Assembly: GCF_024346375.1 (NCBI RefSeq)
Contig: NZ_JAGQCV010000001.1
Location: 248,001-312,000 of the forward strand
Length of the DNA: 64,000 nucleotides
Direction: 5' to 3'
Source of the DNA: Synechococcus sp. ATX 2A4
Lineage (GTDB): Bacteria > Cyanobacteriota > Cyanobacteriia > PCC-6307 > Cyanobiaceae
The translations under genes and the position numbers were made by a program. This document shows positions 51,228 to 60,042 of the stretch, piece by piece. Numbering within the stretch: position 1 is the stretch's first letter; every line of letters begins with the position of its first letter. Below the pieces are notes generated by a model. The model was not told where the DNA came from, did not search any database, and was given only the letters and a program-made list of their open reading frames with translations.

Positions 51228-52457
51228 TCAGAGGCTGCGCAAGGCCACGATCGGATCCAGCTGCGACGCCCGCCGCGCCGGCACCACACCGAAGAACAAC
51301 CCGATCGAGCCGGACAGCGCCACCGTGAACAGCACGCTGCCCGGATCGATCGACGCCGGCAACGGGGTGAAGCGGGCCACCCCCGCCACCGTGGCCAGCC
51401 CCACGGCACTGCCGATCAGGCCACCCAGGCTGGCCAGCACCAGCGACTCCACCAGGAACTGGGCAAGCACATCGCCGCTGCGGGCACCGACCGCTTTGCG
51501 CAACCCGATCTCCTGGGTGCGCTCGCTCACCGACACCAACATGATGTTCATGATGCCGATGCCGCCCACCAGCAATGACACGCCGCCGATCGCGCCCAGC
51601 ATCAAGGTGAGGCCGCCGGTGATCGTGCCCACGATCGAGAGCGCATCCTGCTGGGAGCGCACGGCGAAATCGTCCTCGCGCAGGATGCGGTGGCGCTGGC
51701 GCAGCAGGTTGGTGATCTGGAACTTGGCCGCACCGGTGCTGGCCTCATCGCGCGCTTCCGCGCTGATGAAGGTGAGCACCACCCCGAAGGTGGGGTCGCG
51801 GCCGCTCAGCTTGCTCACCATGGTGGTGAGCGGGATGTAGGCGGCTTCGTCCTGGTTGTTGCCGAACACGGCTCCCTTCGCCGCCATCACGCCGATCACC
51901 TCGAACGATTGGTCGCGGATGCGCAGGACCTTGCCGATCGGGGAATCGCCGGGCAGCAACTTGTTGCGCAGATCCGGGCCGATCACCACCACGTTGCGGG
52001 CCGAGCTGAGATCCTCCTCGCTGAAGAAGCGGCCTTGGGAGATCTCGAAACGGCGCACCGGCAGGAATTCGGGCGTGATGCCTGACACCGACGAGCTGGA
52101 GCTACGCCCACCGGATTGCACCACCAGGTTCATGGTGATCTGGGGAGCCACCCGCCGCACCGAAGGCACCTGGGAGGCGATCGCTTCGGCGTCTTCCAGC
52201 ACCAGGGTGCGGGGGTTTTCGAGCCCCTGGCGGCGCGTGTCGTTGTTGCCGGGCACCACGAACAGCACGTTGGCGCCCAGGGTGCTCAGCTGCCCTTCCG
52301 CCAGGTTCTGGGCTCCCTTGCCCACGCCCACCAGGGTGATCACCGAGGCATTGCCGATCACGATGCCAAGCATGGTGAGCAGGCTGCGCATCCGGTTGGC
52401 TCCCAGCGTGGAGAGCGCCATCCGGATGGTTTCACCCATGGGCAGCTTTGATGCCAT
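51228..52457 (-). CDS. MacB-like ABC transporter permease
   Basis: A 409-residue permease of the MacB/LolC type. A first helix (RSLLTMLGIVIGNASVITLVG) is followed by a large periplasmic domain (about residues 55-280) and three C-terminal helices, with GIGIMNIMLVSVSERTQEIG and LRKAVGARSGDVLAQFL, which are diagnostic for the family. It would export a peptide, lipid or macrolide-like compound with a separate ATPase, not adjacent here. ATG 52457 or ATG 52439 may start it. Confidence 0.9.
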   Translation of the reverse strand: MASKLPMGETIRMALSTLGANRMRSLLTMLGIVIGNASVITLVGVGKGAQNLAEGQLSTLGANVLFVVPGNNDTRRQGLENPRTLVLEDAEAIASQVPSVRRVAPQITMNLVVQSGGRSSSSSVSGITPEFLPVRRFEISQGRFFSEEDLSSARNVVVIGPDLRNKLLPGDSPIGKVLRIRDQSFEVIGVMAAKGAVFGNNQDEAAYIPLTTMVSKLSGRDPTFGVVLTFISAEARDEASTGAAKFQITNLLRQRHRILREDDFAVRSQQDALSIVGTITGGLTLMLGAIGGVSLLVGGIGIMNIMLVSVSERTQEIGLRKAVGARSGDVLAQFLVESLVLASLGGLIGSAVGLATVAGVARFTPLPASIDPGSVLFTVALSGSIGLFFGVVPARRASQLDPIVALRSL

Positions 52458-52529
52458 GCCTGAAACGGATTAAGGGCCCATCATGGCCAGGCTGGCCGGA
52501 GCCCGGGCGGGTCAGAGGGGCCTGGCGGA

Positions 52530-54317
52530 TCAGATCTCGGGGCTCTGCCGGCCGCCTTGGGTGTGGTTGCGGGCGCCGCGGTGCACAAGGCCCTGCCGCA
52601 GCTCCAGTGTGACGAACTCGCCATGGCGCAGATCGGTGGTGGCATTGGCCACACCGACGATCACCGGCACGCCCAGCCGCTGGGCAATCACGGCGGCATG
52701 GCTCTCGCTGCCCTCCGTTTCGGCGATCACTCCCCGCGATTTGCGGATCGCTTCCACGTAGGCCACGGTGGTTTCGCGCACCACCAGGATTTCGCCGGCC
52801 TCAAGCCGGGCTGCGTCTTCGGGGCTGTTGGCCACATGCACCCGGCCGCTCACCGAGCCATCGCCGATGCCCAGCCCACGGCCCAGAACCGCCGAAACAA
52901 TGCCCACTTTCACCAGGTCGGTGGAGCCGCTGACACCCGCCAGGGTGCCGGCGGTCTGTACCACCAGATCGCCATCCTTGAGCAGGCCCTGCTCCTGAGC
53001 CACACCCATCGCCAGGGTGAAGGTGCTGGTGGTGGATTCCTGGTTGCTGATCAGCAGGGGGTTCACCCCCCACACGAGCTGCAACTGGCGGGCCACGTTC
53101 ACGTCGTTGGTGATCGCCAGAATCGTGGTGGAGGGACGGAACTTGCTCACATTTCTGGCGGTGGCGCCGGTTTTGGTGAGCGGCAGGATCGCCGCCGCCT
53201 TCAGCTGGCGCGCAATCGTGCTCACCGCCTGGCTGATGGCATTGGGGATCGTGCTGGCCATGTGCGAATCGACATGCCGGGTGGGGTAGTCGCGTTCAAT
53301 GCGCAGAGCGATGCGGGCCATGGTGGCCACCGCTTCCACGGGGTAATCACCCACGGCGGTTTCGTTGGAGAGCATCACGGCATCGGTGCCATCGAGGATG
53401 GCGTTGGCCACGTCGCTCACCTCGGCGCGGGTGGGCCGCGGACAGCTGGCCATGCTGTCGAGCATCTGGGTGGCCGTGATGATCGGGATGCCGAGCATGT
53501 TGGCCTTGCGGATCAGATCCTTCTGCAGCAGGGGCACTTCTTCGGCGGGCATTTCCACGCCGAGATCGCCGCGGGCCACCATCACGCCGTCACAGAGGGG
53601 CAAGATGGCATCGATCTGATTGATCGCCTCAAACTTCTCGATCTTGGCGATCACCGGGGTGCTGTGCCCGAACGTGGCGATCAGCTCGCGGATTTCCTGC
53701 ATGTCGGAGGGATTGCGCACAAAGCTGAGCGCCACCCAGTCGACCCCCTGCTGCAGCCCGAAGGCGAGGTCCTGACGGTCTTTGGTGGTGAGTGCCCGGA
53801 TCGAAAGCTGCACGTCGGGGAAGTTCACCCCCTTGTTGTTGGAGAGCACGCCCCCCACCACCACGGTGCAATGGAGGGTGCGGCCCGCCTGATCCACCGC
53901 GTCGACCACCATCTCCACGCGGCCGTCATCCAGCAGGATGCGGCTGCCGGTGGGCACCTCATCGGCGAGCTTGTCGTAGGTGATCGTGGCGATCGACTGC
54001 GTGCAGGTCACCTCCCTGGAGGTGAGCGCAAAAGGATCGCCGTTGGCGAGGGTGATCGGACCCTGCTCGAAACGGCCCAGCCGGATCTTCGGCCCCTGGA
54101 GGTCGAGCAGAATGCCCACATGGATGCCCAGCTCATGGGCCACCTGGCGGATGGTGGCGATGCGCAGGGCGTGTTCGGAGTGATCGCCGTGCGAAAAGTT
54201 CAGCCGAAAGGTGGTGGCACCGGCGTGAATGAGCGCCCGCAGCCGTTCGGGGCTTTCGGTGGCCGGACCAATCGTGGCCACGATCTTGGTACGACGCGAA
54301 AGATCGGGAGGAGCCAT
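52530..54317 (-). CDS. pyk: Pyruvate kinase with C-terminal PEP-utilizer-like domain
   Basis: A 595-residue enzyme making pyruvate and ATP from PEP and ADP. It starts at ATG 54317 (APPDLSRRTKIVATIGPATE) and shows RLNFSHGDH, LDLQGPKIR, the catalytic region VIAKIEKFEAINQIDAI and MVARGDLGVEMP. After the standard C domain (residues about 340-470) there is an extra domain with SHAAVIAQRLGVPVIVG, resembling the mobile phospho-His domain of PEP synthase/PPDK, as in other cyanobacterial and Bacillus pyruvate kinases. The His is present in ESHAA. Confidence 0.95.
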   Translation of the reverse strand: MAPPDLSRRTKIVATIGPATESPERLRALIHAGATTFRLNFSHGDHSEHALRIATIRQVAHELGIHVGILLDLQGPKIRLGRFEQGPITLANGDPFALTSREVTCTQSIATITYDKLADEVPTGSRILLDDGRVEMVVDAVDQAGRTLHCTVVVGGVLSNNKGVNFPDVQLSIRALTTKDRQDLAFGLQQGVDWVALSFVRNPSDMQEIRELIATFGHSTPVIAKIEKFEAINQIDAILPLCDGVMVARGDLGVEMPAEEVPLLQKDLIRKANMLGIPIITATQMLDSMASCPRPTRAEVSDVANAILDGTDAVMLSNETAVGDYPVEAVATMARIALRIERDYPTRHVDSHMASTIPNAISQAVSTIARQLKAAAILPLTKTGATARNVSKFRPSTTILAITNDVNVARQLQLVWGVNPLLISNQESTTSTFTLAMGVAQEQGLLKDGDLVVQTAGTLAGVSGSTDLVKVGIVSAVLGRGLGIGDGSVSGRVHVANSPEDAARLEAGEILVVRETTVAYVEAIRKSRGVIAETEGSESHAAVIAQRLGVPVIVGVANATTDLRHGEFVTLELRQGLVHRGARNHTQGGRQSPEI

Positions 54318-54383
54318 CAGAGCGCCGGACGGTGAGCGGAAACTACCATCCGAAACCACCGGGCATCCGCCGCAACCGCCGCC

Positions 54384-54713
54384 ATGGAGCTCAACCACTA
54401 TCAGCAGCAAGCGCGGTCCACCGCCCGCTACCCCTCGGTGGGAAGCAATCCCATCTATCCCACCCTGGGGCTCTGCGGCGAGGCCGGCGAAGTGGCCGAC
54501 AAGGTCAAGAAGGTGCTGCGCGATGGGGACGGCAGTTTCGACGCAGACGTGCGCGGCGCAATCATGCTGGAGCTGGGTGACGTGCTTTGGTACGTGGCTC
54601 AGTTGTCAAGCGAGCTCGGTTTCGATCTCGACACCGTTGCCAGCGCCAATCTCGCCAAGCTGGCCGACCGCCAGCAACGCAACGTGATCGGCGGCAGCGG
54701 CGATCAGCGCTGA
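54384..54713 (+). CDS. MazG-like nucleotide pyrophosphohydrolase
   Basis: A 109-residue all-alpha NTP pyrophosphohydrolase: YPTLGLCGEAGEVADKVKK contains the EAGEVxDxxKK metal site and LELGDVLWYVAQLSSELG the second (ExxD) acidic pair. Such enzymes hydrolyse non-canonical or excess nucleotides to monophosphates. ATG 54384 is the start. It is divergent from pyk with 66 bp between starts. Confidence 0.9.
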   Translation: MELNHYQQQARSTARYPSVGSNPIYPTLGLCGEAGEVADKVKKVLRDGDGSFDADVRGAIMLELGDVLWYVAQLSSELGFDLDTVASANLAKLADRQQRNVIGGSGDQR

Positions 54714-54819
54714 AGCCAACAGCACCCACAGGCGGCATGCACCGTGGGCCATGCGCGCCCAGCCGCGCTTAGCCACCCCGCCACGATTGATTGTTCGTCC
54801 CCTGCCACCCGGGAGTGCC

Positions 54820-55362
54820 ATGCCAAACCTGCGTGATCGGCTTCTTCAGCGCCTGCTGGGGCCACTCCTGACCCCCCTGCAGTTCGCCCCTCTGCTGTTG
54901 GCCCCTCTGCTGTTGGGCCTGGTGCTGCTCGGTCCTGTGTCGCCTGGCTGGGCCGCCGATCTGGTGGTGAGCGACGTCACCCTGGACGCCTGCCCAGCCG
55001 CCGATGCGGGCGCCCAACCCACCCTGCGACGGGCCGCCGAAGCCAGTTGCTATGCGCTGCGGGGCGTGGTGGTGAACCCGGGCCGCAAACCCGTTGTGGA
55101 CACCGATGTGTTCGCGGTGATCGTGGATGCCAGCGGGGAGCCGGTGCTGCAGAACCGCAGCCGGGTGGGCTCGATCGGTGATGTGCCACCGGGCCGCTCC
55201 GAATTCGCGCTGCGCCTGGCTGTTCCTGCCGGCACCCCCGAACCACTGCAGGTGCGCAAGGCGCGGGCCCATGGCTTCAGCGCCCCGGTGCGCACACGCG
55301 CGGCAGAAGGGGATGAACTGCTGCCGCTGGAGCAGGCGGTGCAGGATCAGGAGCTGGGTTGA
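54820..55362 (+). CDS. Secreted or lumenal hypothetical protein
   Basis: A 180-residue protein from ATG 54820. A long hydrophobic signal (PLLLAPLLLGLVLLGPVSPG, cleavage near GWA-AD) is followed by a beta-rich domain: LVVSDVTLDAC, SCYALRGVVVNPGRKPV, FAVIVDASGEPVL, VPPGRSEFALRLAV. The pattern looks like an immunoglobulin-like or FxLYD-type domain with two Cys that may form a disulfide. It probably acts in the periplasm. No specific family is assigned. Confidence 0.75.
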   Translation: MPNLRDRLLQRLLGPLLTPLQFAPLLLAPLLLGLVLLGPVSPGWAADLVVSDVTLDACPAADAGAQPTLRRAAEASCYALRGVVVNPGRKPVVDTDVFAVIVDASGEPVLQNRSRVGSIGDVPPGRSEFALRLAVPAGTPEPLQVRKARAHGFSAPVRTRAAEGDELLPLEQAVQDQELG

Positions 55363-55432
55363 TCGGGCCAGCGCCAGCTCGCTGAATGGGCTGCTGCAAT
55401 CAGCTGGGTGACTCACCGGCGTCGATCAGCCG

Positions 55433-55468
55433 CTCGACTGACCGACTCGACTGACCTAACCGACTGAC
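55433..55468. repeat. Short tandem repeat around CGACTGAC
   Basis: CGACTGAC recurs three times in 36 bp (CTCGACTGAC, CGACTCGACTGAC, CTAACCGACTGAC), immediately downstream of the YGGT-family gene. Non-coding. Confidence 0.75.
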
Positions 55469-55774
55469 TTAACCAAAAGTGGAGCCCATCAGCGAGCCAC
55501 TTGCTGCGCCCAGCAGGCTCTGGCCAAGGCTGAGCGCCAGGAAGGCGATCAGGGCGGACAGATCAAGGCCACCGATCGGCGGAATCAGCCCCCGAAAGGC
55601 ATTGAGGTAGGGGTCGGTGATCGAGCTCACGGTGGACAGCACCGGGTTGCTCCAATCGAGATTGGGGAACCAGCTCAGCAACACCCGCACCAACAGCACC
55701 AGGCTGTAGATGCTGAGGGTCTGGGCCAGCACCGCAAACAACTGGCTCAGGATCGTCAGGGTCATGGGCGCCAT
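55469..55774 (-). CDS. YGGT family membrane protein
   Basis: A 101-residue membrane protein of the YggT/Ycf19 family with two hydrophobic regions (LFAVLAQTLSIYSLVLLVRV and SALIAFLALSLGQSLLG) and the family motif DPYLNAFRGLIPPIGGLDLS. Relatives affect thylakoid or plastid protein organisation and ion homeostasis. It lies 17 bp from scpB on the same strand, so the two probably share a transcript. Confidence 0.9.
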   Translation of the reverse strand: MAPMTLTILSQLFAVLAQTLSIYSLVLLVRVLLSWFPNLDWSNPVLSTVSSITDPYLNAFRGLIPPIGGLDLSALIAFLALSLGQSLLGAASGSLMGSTFG

Positions 55775-55791
55775 CGGCTCGTTCTCCGACT

Positions 55792-56343
55792 TTATGGGGA
55801 GGCGAGCGGTGGCGTGCGGCCGCTGGGGAGCTCGGCCACACCGCGCAGGGCGAAGGTGCGGTGGAACTTCTCACTCAGGCTGATCCAGTAGGAGCGGCCG
55901 TCGCTCTGGCGGCGGCGTTCGATGAAGTTCTGGGCCAGCAGTTCCTTGATGTGGTCGTAGGCCCCGGAACCGCGCAGTTCCACAAGATCGGATTGCAGGA
56001 TGCGCTTCTTGAGGGCGATGGTGGCCAGCGTGCGCAGGGTGGCGGTGGAGAGCTCCACCGGCAGCAGGTTCTGCACCAGGCCGCTGAGGCTCTCGCGCAG
56101 CTGCAGGCTGTACTGGCGCCCTTCCTGGCGGATCTCCAGGGCCGTGTCCCGATGGGCGTAGTCGGCCATCAGCGTGATCAGGGCCAGCTCCACCTGCTCG
56201 GCGCTGAGCGCCACAGCAGGATCGAGGCTGGCCAGCCGGGCCAGTTCGGCCAGGTCCAACGGCCGTCCCTTGAGATAGAGGATCGCCTCGATGCGCGCCG
56301 CCAGCGACAGGGAGGCCGGGCCCGTTGTGTCGTCGCTGGACAT
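55792..56343 (-). CDS. scpB: Segregation and condensation protein B
   Basis: A 183-residue ScpB protein with two winged-helix domains: AARIEAILYLKGRPLDLAEL near the start, then LRTLATIALKKRILQSDLVE and LRGSGAYDHIKELLAQNFI in the second. With ScpA and SMC it forms the bacterial condensin that organises the chromosome. ATG 56343 is the start. It is 48 bp downstream of ilvA on the same strand. Confidence 0.92.
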   Translation of the reverse strand: MSSDDTTGPASLSLAARIEAILYLKGRPLDLAELARLASLDPAVALSAEQVELALITLMADYAHRDTALEIRQEGRQYSLQLRESLSGLVQNLLPVELSTATLRTLATIALKKRILQSDLVELRGSGAYDHIKELLAQNFIERRRQSDGRSYWISLSEKFHRTFALRGVAELPSGRTPPLASP

Positions 56344-56391
56344 GGAGCCGACCAGCAGGAGCTGGGCCGAACGTACCGCAGCCGTTCGGGC

Positions 56392-57954
56392 TCAGGCCAG
56401 GGCGGGGATCGGTGGCAGCACGGGCCCGAGGAAGAGGCGATAGGCCGGGTTATCGGTCTCGTCCCAGTAGCGGTAGCCCAGCCCATCGAGAAAGGTTTGC
56501 CAGGCGCCGTTGTCTTCCGGTTCCACCTGCACCCCCACCACGATCCGCCCCACATCGGCGCCCTGGTTGCGGTAATGAAAAATGCTGATCGACCAGCTGG
56601 GATGCAAGGCGTTCACGAACGCCATCAAGGCACCCGGCCGCTCGGGGAATTCGAAGCGGTAGAGCAATTCCTGGCGCAGCTCCTGCCCTTCGCCTCTGAA
56701 GCTCTGGGGACGACGCCCCCCCACCATGTGGCGCAGATGCAGCTTCGCCAGCTCATTACCACTGAGATCGAGGCAGGCGAAGCCGCTGGCCTGCAGCTGG
56801 GCGATCAGAGCGGCGGTGTCGTCGGCGCCGCTGATCTGCACGCCCAGGAAGATGTGCGCCAGCTTCGGATCGGCCATGCGGTAGCTGAACTCCGTGAGGC
56901 TGCGGGAGCCCAGCAGTTCGCACAGCTGCCGCAGGCTGCCGGCCCGCTCGGGGATCTCCACGGCCACCATCGCTTCGCGCGCCTCGCCCAGCTCGGCCCG
57001 CTCGGCCACGAAGCGCAGCCGGTCGAAGTTCATGTTGGCGCCGCAGGCCACCGCCACCAAGGTGCGGCCCTGCAACTGACGGCGCTGCACATCCGCCTTC
57101 ATGCCGGCGATGGCCAGGGCGCCGGCCGGCTCCAGGATCGAGCGGGTGTCTTCGAACACGTCCTTGATCGCTGCGCAGATCTCGTCGGTCGTCACCGTCA
57201 CCATGGCGTCCACGTGCTGCTGGGCCAACGCGAAGGTGTGCTCGCCCACCTCCCGCACCGCCACCCCATCGGCAAACAGGCCCACCGTCTCCAGGCGGAT
57301 GCGCCGGCCAGCCGCCAGCGAGCGGGTCATGGCATCGGCATCCACCGGCTCCACACCGATCACCTCCACCTCCGGCCACACGCTTTTCACGTAAGCGGCG
57401 ATGCCGGCGATGAGGCCGCCGCCGCCCACCGCCACGTAGATCGCATCGGGGGGGGACGAGCACTGGCGCAGGATCTCCAGGCCGATCGTTCCCTGGCCGG
57501 CGATCACTTCGGGGTCGTCGAAGGGATGGATGAAGGTGAGGCCCGCCTCAAGGGCGCGGCGCCGGGCTTCCAGGCAGGCCTCGTCGTAGGTGTCGCCGTG
57601 GAGCACCACCGCGGCCCCAAGGGCAGCCACGGCACGCACCTTCATCTCCGGTGTGGTGAGCGGCATCACGATCACGGCCTTGCAGCCCAGGCGGTCGGCC
57701 GCCAGCGCCACCCCCTGGGCGTGGTTGCCCGCACTGGCGGCAATCACCCCCCGCTCGAGTTCATCGGCGCTGAGGTGGGTCATGCGGTTGTAGGCGCCGC
57801 GCAACTTGAACGAGAACACCGGCTGCAGGTCTTCCCGTTTCAGCAGCACGGTGTTGCCGATGCGGCGCGAGAGATTTGGCGCCGCCTCAAGCGGCGACTC
57901 GATCGCCACGTCGTAGACGCGGGCGCGCAGAATCCGCTGGAGATAATCACTCAT
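56392..57954 (-). CDS. ilvA: Threonine dehydratase (deaminase), biosynthetic
   Basis: A 520-residue PLP enzyme converting threonine to 2-oxobutanoate, first step of isoleucine synthesis. The PLP lysine is K50 in VFSFKLRGAYNRM; the phosphate-binding loop is VGGGGLIAG. Two C-terminal ACT-like regulatory domains (ERAGSLRQLCELLG and ERPGALMAFVNALHP) provide feedback control by isoleucine. ATG 57954 is the start. It is divergent from dxs. Confidence 0.95.
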   Translation of the reverse strand: MSDYLQRILRARVYDVAIESPLEAAPNLSRRIGNTVLLKREDLQPVFSFKLRGAYNRMTHLSADELERGVIAASAGNHAQGVALAADRLGCKAVIVMPLTTPEMKVRAVAALGAAVVLHGDTYDEACLEARRRALEAGLTFIHPFDDPEVIAGQGTIGLEILRQCSSPPDAIYVAVGGGGLIAGIAAYVKSVWPEVEVIGVEPVDADAMTRSLAAGRRIRLETVGLFADGVAVREVGEHTFALAQQHVDAMVTVTTDEICAAIKDVFEDTRSILEPAGALAIAGMKADVQRRQLQGRTLVAVACGANMNFDRLRFVAERAELGEAREAMVAVEIPERAGSLRQLCELLGSRSLTEFSYRMADPKLAHIFLGVQISGADDTAALIAQLQASGFACLDLSGNELAKLHLRHMVGGRRPQSFRGEGQELRQELLYRFEFPERPGALMAFVNALHPSWSISIFHYRNQGADVGRIVVGVQVEPEDNGAWQTFLDGLGYRYWDETDNPAYRLFLGPVLPPIPALA

Positions 57955-58123
57955 CAACCCAGTGTGACAAGCGCCGGCCAGCGGCAGCCTGCAGGTCGCT
58001 CACCGCTCGCCCGCAGGCGGCTCGCCGCCGTTGCGGCCGCGCCTTCCCCTGCCCATTGGTGACCATTGCCGCCGCCCGGCGGGAGGGGGACCGTAGATTG
58101 ACCTGTACTGAACAGGCCGGGGC

Positions 58124-60034
58124 ATGCATCTCAGCGAGCTGAGCCATCCCAATCAGTTGCATGGGCTCAGCGTCGCCGAGCTGGAAGGCATCGCGAGGCA
58201 GATCAGGGAACGTCACCTGGAGGTGGTGTCCAGCAGCGGCGGCCATCTGGGCCCTGGCCTCGGTGTGGTGGAGCTCACGCTTGCGCTCTATCAAACCCTG
58301 GATCTCGATCACGACAAAGTGGTGTGGGACGTGGGCCACCAGGCCTATCCCCACAAGCTGATCACCGGCCGCTACCTCCGCTTCGACACGCTGCGTCAGC
58401 AAGGGGGCGTGGCCGGCTATCTGAAGCGCAGCGAAAGCCGGTTCGATGCCTTCGGCGCTGGCCATGCCTCCACCAGCATCTCGGCAGCCCTGGGCATGGC
58501 CCTGGCCCGCGATCGGCGCGGCGAGGATTTCAAGTGCGTGGCGGTGATCGGCGATGGAGCCCTCACCGGCGGCATGGCGCTGGAGGCGATCAACCATGCC
58601 GGCCACCTGCCGCACACCCGGCTGCTGGTGGTGCTGAACGACAACGACATGTCGATCTCACCGCCGGTGGGTGCGCTCTCCACCTATCTCAACCGCATGC
58701 GGCTGAGCCCGCCGCTGCAGTTTCTCTCCGGCAGCGCCGAAGAGGCGGTGAAGCATCTGCCGTTCATGCACGGCGAACTGCCGCCTGAGCTCAAGACCCT
58801 CAAAGAGAGCATGAAGCGGCTCTCGGTGCCCAAGGTGGGCGCCGTGTTCGAGGAGCTGGGCTTCACCTACATGGGCCCGGTCGATGGCCACGACATCGCC
58901 GGCATGATGCGCACCTTCCAGGCGGCGCATCGCTGCGAAGGCCCGGTGCTGGTGCACGTGGTCACCACCAAGGGCAAGGGCTATCCCTACGCCGAAGCCG
59001 ATCAGGTGGCGTATCACGCCCAGTCGGCCTTTGATCTGAAAACCGGCAAGGCCTACCCCTCCAGCAAGCCGAAACCACCGAGCTACAGCAAGGTGTTCGG
59101 CCAGACGCTGGTGAAGATCTGCGAGCTGGATCCCACCGTGGTGGGGATCACGGCCGCCATGGCCACGGGCACCGGCCTTGATCTGCTGGAGAAGGCGCTC
59201 CCCGACCAATACTTCGACGTCGGCATCGCCGAGCAGCACGCCGTCACCATGGCGGCGGGCATGGCCTGCAACGGCGTCAAGCCCGTGGTGGCGATCTACA
59301 GCACCTTCCTGCAACGCGCCTACGACCAGCTGATCCACGATGTGGGCATCCAGAAGCTGCCGGTCACCTTCGTGCTCGACCGCGCCGGCATCGTCGGTGC
59401 CGACGGCCCCACCCACCAGGGCCAGTACGACATCAGCTACTTGCGCGCCGTTCCCAATTTCACGGTGATGGCGCCCAAGGATGAAGCCGAGCTGCAGCGG
59501 ATGCTGGTCACCGCGATCGCCCACACCGGCCCCACCGCCATCCGCTTCCCCAGGGGCGAAGGCGAAGGCGTGCCGCTGGTGGAGGAAGGCTGGGAACCGA
59601 TCGCGATCGGCCGTGGCGAACAGCTCGCCGATGGCGACGACCTGCTGATCGTGGCCTACGGCGCCATGGTGTACCCGGCCATGGCCACCGCCGGTCTGCT
59701 GCAGGAACAGGGTGTGCGGGCAGCCGTTGTGAATGCCCGCTTCCTGCGCCCTCTCGATGAATCCCTGATCGTTCCCTTGGCCCAGCGCATCGGCCGCGTG
59801 GTCACCATGGAAGAAGGTGCCCTGCCCGGTGGCTTCGGCGCTGCCGTGGTGGAAGCCCTCAACGACAACGACGTGCTGGTGCCGGTGCTGCGCATCGGCA
59901 TTCCTGATGCGCTGGTGGATCATGCCAGCCCCGAGCAGAGCAAGCAGGCGCTGGGGCTCACCCCGCCACAGATGGCCAGCCGCATCCTGCAGCGGTACCC
60001 GCTGCGGGCCCTGCGCCAGCCGCTCACCGTCTGA
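58124..60034 (+). CDS. dxs: 1-deoxy-D-xylulose-5-phosphate synthase
   Basis: A 636-residue thiamine-diphosphate enzyme that makes DXP from pyruvate and glyceraldehyde-3-phosphate, the entry step of the MEP isoprenoid pathway and thus of chlorophyll side chains, carotenoids and quinones. It shows [17 protein letters not shown], the ThDP motif [19 protein letters not shown] with LNDNDMSIS, and [15 protein letters not shown]. The FAD oxidoreductase gene follows after 8 bp and may be co-expressed, in keeping with an isoprenoid link. Confidence 0.96.
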   Translation: MHLSELSHPNQLHGLSVAELEGIARQIRERHLEVVSSSGGHLGPGLGVVELTLALYQTLDLDHDKVVWDVGHQAYPHKLITGRYLRFDTLRQQGGVAGYLKRSESRFDAFGAGHASTSISAALGMALARDRRGEDFKCVAVIGDGALTGGMALEAINHAGHLPHTRLLVVLNDNDMSISPPVGALSTYLNRMRLSPPLQFLSGSAEEAVKHLPFMHGELPPELKTLKESMKRLSVPKVGAVFEELGFTYMGPVDGHDIAGMMRTFQAAHRCEGPVLVHVVTTKGKGYPYAEADQVAYHAQSAFDLKTGKAYPSSKPKPPSYSKVFGQTLVKICELDPTVVGITAAMATGTGLDLLEKALPDQYFDVGIAEQHAVTMAAGMACNGVKPVVAIYSTFLQRAYDQLIHDVGIQKLPVTFVLDRAGIVGADGPTHQGQYDISYLRAVPNFTVMAPKDEAELQRMLVTAIAHTGPTAIRFPRGEGEGVPLVEEGWEPIAIGRGEQLADGDDLLIVAYGAMVYPAMATAGLLQEQGVRAAVVNARFLRPLDESLIVPLAQRIGRVVTMEEGALPGGFGAAVVEALNDNDVLVPVLRIGIPDALVDHASPEQSKQALGLTPPQMASRILQRYPLRALRQPLTV

Positions 60035-60042
60035 GCTCACCC

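Noticed and set aside
52557-54335. A 592-codon plus-strand frame opposite pyk
   Set aside because: Antisense shadow of pyruvate kinase; His/Gly-rich composition and no domain.
55861-58062. A 733-codon plus-strand frame opposite scpB and ilvA
   Set aside because: Antisense shadow spanning two well-supported genes.
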